From Drosophila persimilis (lineage: Eukaryota; Arthropoda; Insecta; Diptera; Drosophilidae), in NCBI RefSeq assembly GCF_003286085.1, contig NW_020825298.1, positions 10,664,001 to 10,728,000 of the forward strand: a DNA stretch of 64,000 bases, written 5' to 3'. Made by a program: the position numbers and the translations under genes. The notes beneath the pieces were generated by a model that had not been told where the DNA came from, did not search any database, and saw nothing but the letters and a program-made list of their open reading frames with translations. Positions within the stretch are counted from its first letter, which is position 1. Each line of letters begins with the position of its first letter. This document shows, piece by piece, positions 62,564 through 64,000 of the stretch.

Positions 62564-64000
62564 GTGGAGATGCAGAGAAGTAGAGCCATAAAGCAGGCCT
62601 ACTTAAAATGCCATAAAACCAAACAATTTATTGGAGCGAAACCAAGATGCAAGGAGTCCGAGTGGAGTCCTCGAGACCTGCAATCAACGCGATTGGAGCT
62701 GGAGTCGGAGTCGATCTTTGGGTCTGTGTGGAATTGGTATTGGTATTGGAAACATGCCGCTGCGGTGCAACGCTCCTTTGAAATTCAAATTTTATGAAGC
62801 TCATTAAATATAAATTTGTCGTTCGGCTCTGCCACAGAATCGACTCGACTCGACTCGCCGATGCAGGCAGCCAGCCACAAGGCATGTCAACACAATGAGC
62901 CCGGGACTCCTCTCTCTGTGGATCTCTGTGGATCTGTGTGGATCTGTTGATCTCTGGATCAGTGTGTGTGTGTGTGTGTGAGTGCGACTGCGGTATACGA
63001 CACCCAAATAAAATAATATAAATTAATTAACAAAACGAAGCCGAAATGAAGTTAAAAATTTGCATGAACACAGGCCCAAAGCCTTTGGCGGTCGGCGCGG
63101 CGGTCTTCTCATCGGGTTTGCTCTGTTATTTTGGAGTTGCGTGTGCGTAATCGGTCCGAGGGGGTCGGTGTAGGGGCTTTAAATACTCTAGGGTCAGGGG
63201 GGGAGGAGGCAGCAGGACCCCAACGATTGTTGTTGGGTGGGGAAGGGAGAGAACCAGAGCTGGAGCCAGAGCCAATACAACGCGTTAAATGGGCAACTCG
63301 ATCTTCGAGTGCCATAAAGCAGGCGGCGTCTTTTAATGAGGTCTTAAGTTTTTATAACGGTGTCGATGCATCTGTATATGGGAGGGGGGGGAGGGCATCG
63401 TCTAGGGGACACACCTTGGAGAGCGAGAGGGCAGGAATTTCCAATAAGGAACAGGAATTTCAATTAATCTACAATAAAAGTAATTTTTACTGAAAGAAAC
63501 TTCAACGGGCATCAGTCAAAAGTATCTTTAAAAGTATGCCAGGATGCTTTAAAACCTTTCGTTGATTAAATCTTCAAAAATACCAAAAGTACCAAAAGAT
63601 ATTCAAATACTTAGCCTGTTTGCCTGGGTCCCTCTCTGCTAAGCCTCTTCGAGCCCATAAAATACATACCCAAAATGGTTCACGAATCCTTGGGCAACTC
63701 AAGCGAAATTAATATAAATCTGCGGCTTTGGGCATGTAGCATGCCACAGCAGAAATAGGTAGAGCACCGCACAGGCACCGCACCAAAACAGCAGATACCG
63801 ACACTACGAGTACAACTACAAGAACACCACCAACAACAACAACAGCCACAGACAGGCGGAGAGACGGACATACAACGACAATGTTCAAGTGCAAAAGGGG
63901 CACGCATGCGCGGCAACAGACAAACACGGCGGGGAATTCGTGGCCAGGAGGAGTAGGACCCGGAGATGGTGTCAGCAGTGGAGCAGTGGAGCAGGGATGC

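Larger units (their letters stand above)
55433..64000 (+). other. Probable first intron of the second gene, continuing past the window end
   Basis: It begins with the donor GTAAGT. No downstream exon with bounded splice sites and coding character is visible to 64000. It holds AT-rich blocks (55440-56950, 57480-58350, 59150-59500 and 59930-60300), GA-repeat tracts (56954-56990, 57184-57213 and 62525-62560), a 12-mer tandem array at 58515, long C and G runs near 59540 and 59800, and one copy of the 22-base box at 60166. The block 63740-63850 has CAACAA and CACCAA repeats and no splice evidence. Confidence 0.5.

Overview
The window reads as fruit-fly (Drosophila) nuclear DNA. The supporting signs are very short introns of 55 and 71 bases with fly-type splice sites, long non-coding tracts rich in CA/GT, GTT and GATG microsatellites, and abundant homopolymeric C/G runs. 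The density of GC-rich simple repeats suggests a species of the obscura group. That placement is an inference from texture and not a measurement.

Only two protein-coding loci can be supported, both on the + strand. The first is the 3' end of a gene whose last five coding exons lie at 13057-17499. Together they encode 257 residues that resemble the C-terminal helical region of SCAPER (S-phase cyclin A-associated protein in the ER). The upstream exons are not recognisable in the first 13 kb. The exon at 13057 therefore follows either a very long intron or an exon too short to recognise. The penultimate intron is 3.25 kb and contains a small pogo-like transposon remnant. A 3' UTR with two candidate poly(A) signals follows the stop codon.

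From about 18.1 kb to 54.2 kb I see no credible gene. This interval is a patchwork of two textures. One is moderately GC-balanced DNA full of simple repeats, of the kind that often holds enhancers in flies. The other is a series of AT-rich islands of 200-800 bases that look like decayed repeats. One island carries a pair of Tc1-like terminal inverted repeats (47712-48218). Another carries short GGGTATC-type inverted ends (50144-50280). A 22-base box recurs in three separate islands.

The second locus begins near 54.3-55.3 kb. It has a GC-rich, GAGA-rich, TATA-less leader and then a 46-codon first coding exon (55294-55432), His/Asn-rich, ending in a consensus donor. I could not identify the protein. 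The rest of the window (55433-64000) is most simply its first intron. That stretch contains a cluster of GAGA-factor-like and Pleiohomeotic-like sites that could be a Polycomb response element. The long surrounding non-coding DNA would fit a developmentally regulated gene, but this is inference.

I found no rRNA, tRNA, CRISPR array, bacterial-type operon, intact transposase, or clearly new biological system. The points most worth a second look are the two DNA-transposon remnants, the recurring 22-base box, the GGTGACCCCGAT-punctuated repeat near 0.9-1.2 kb, and the candidate Polycomb element.
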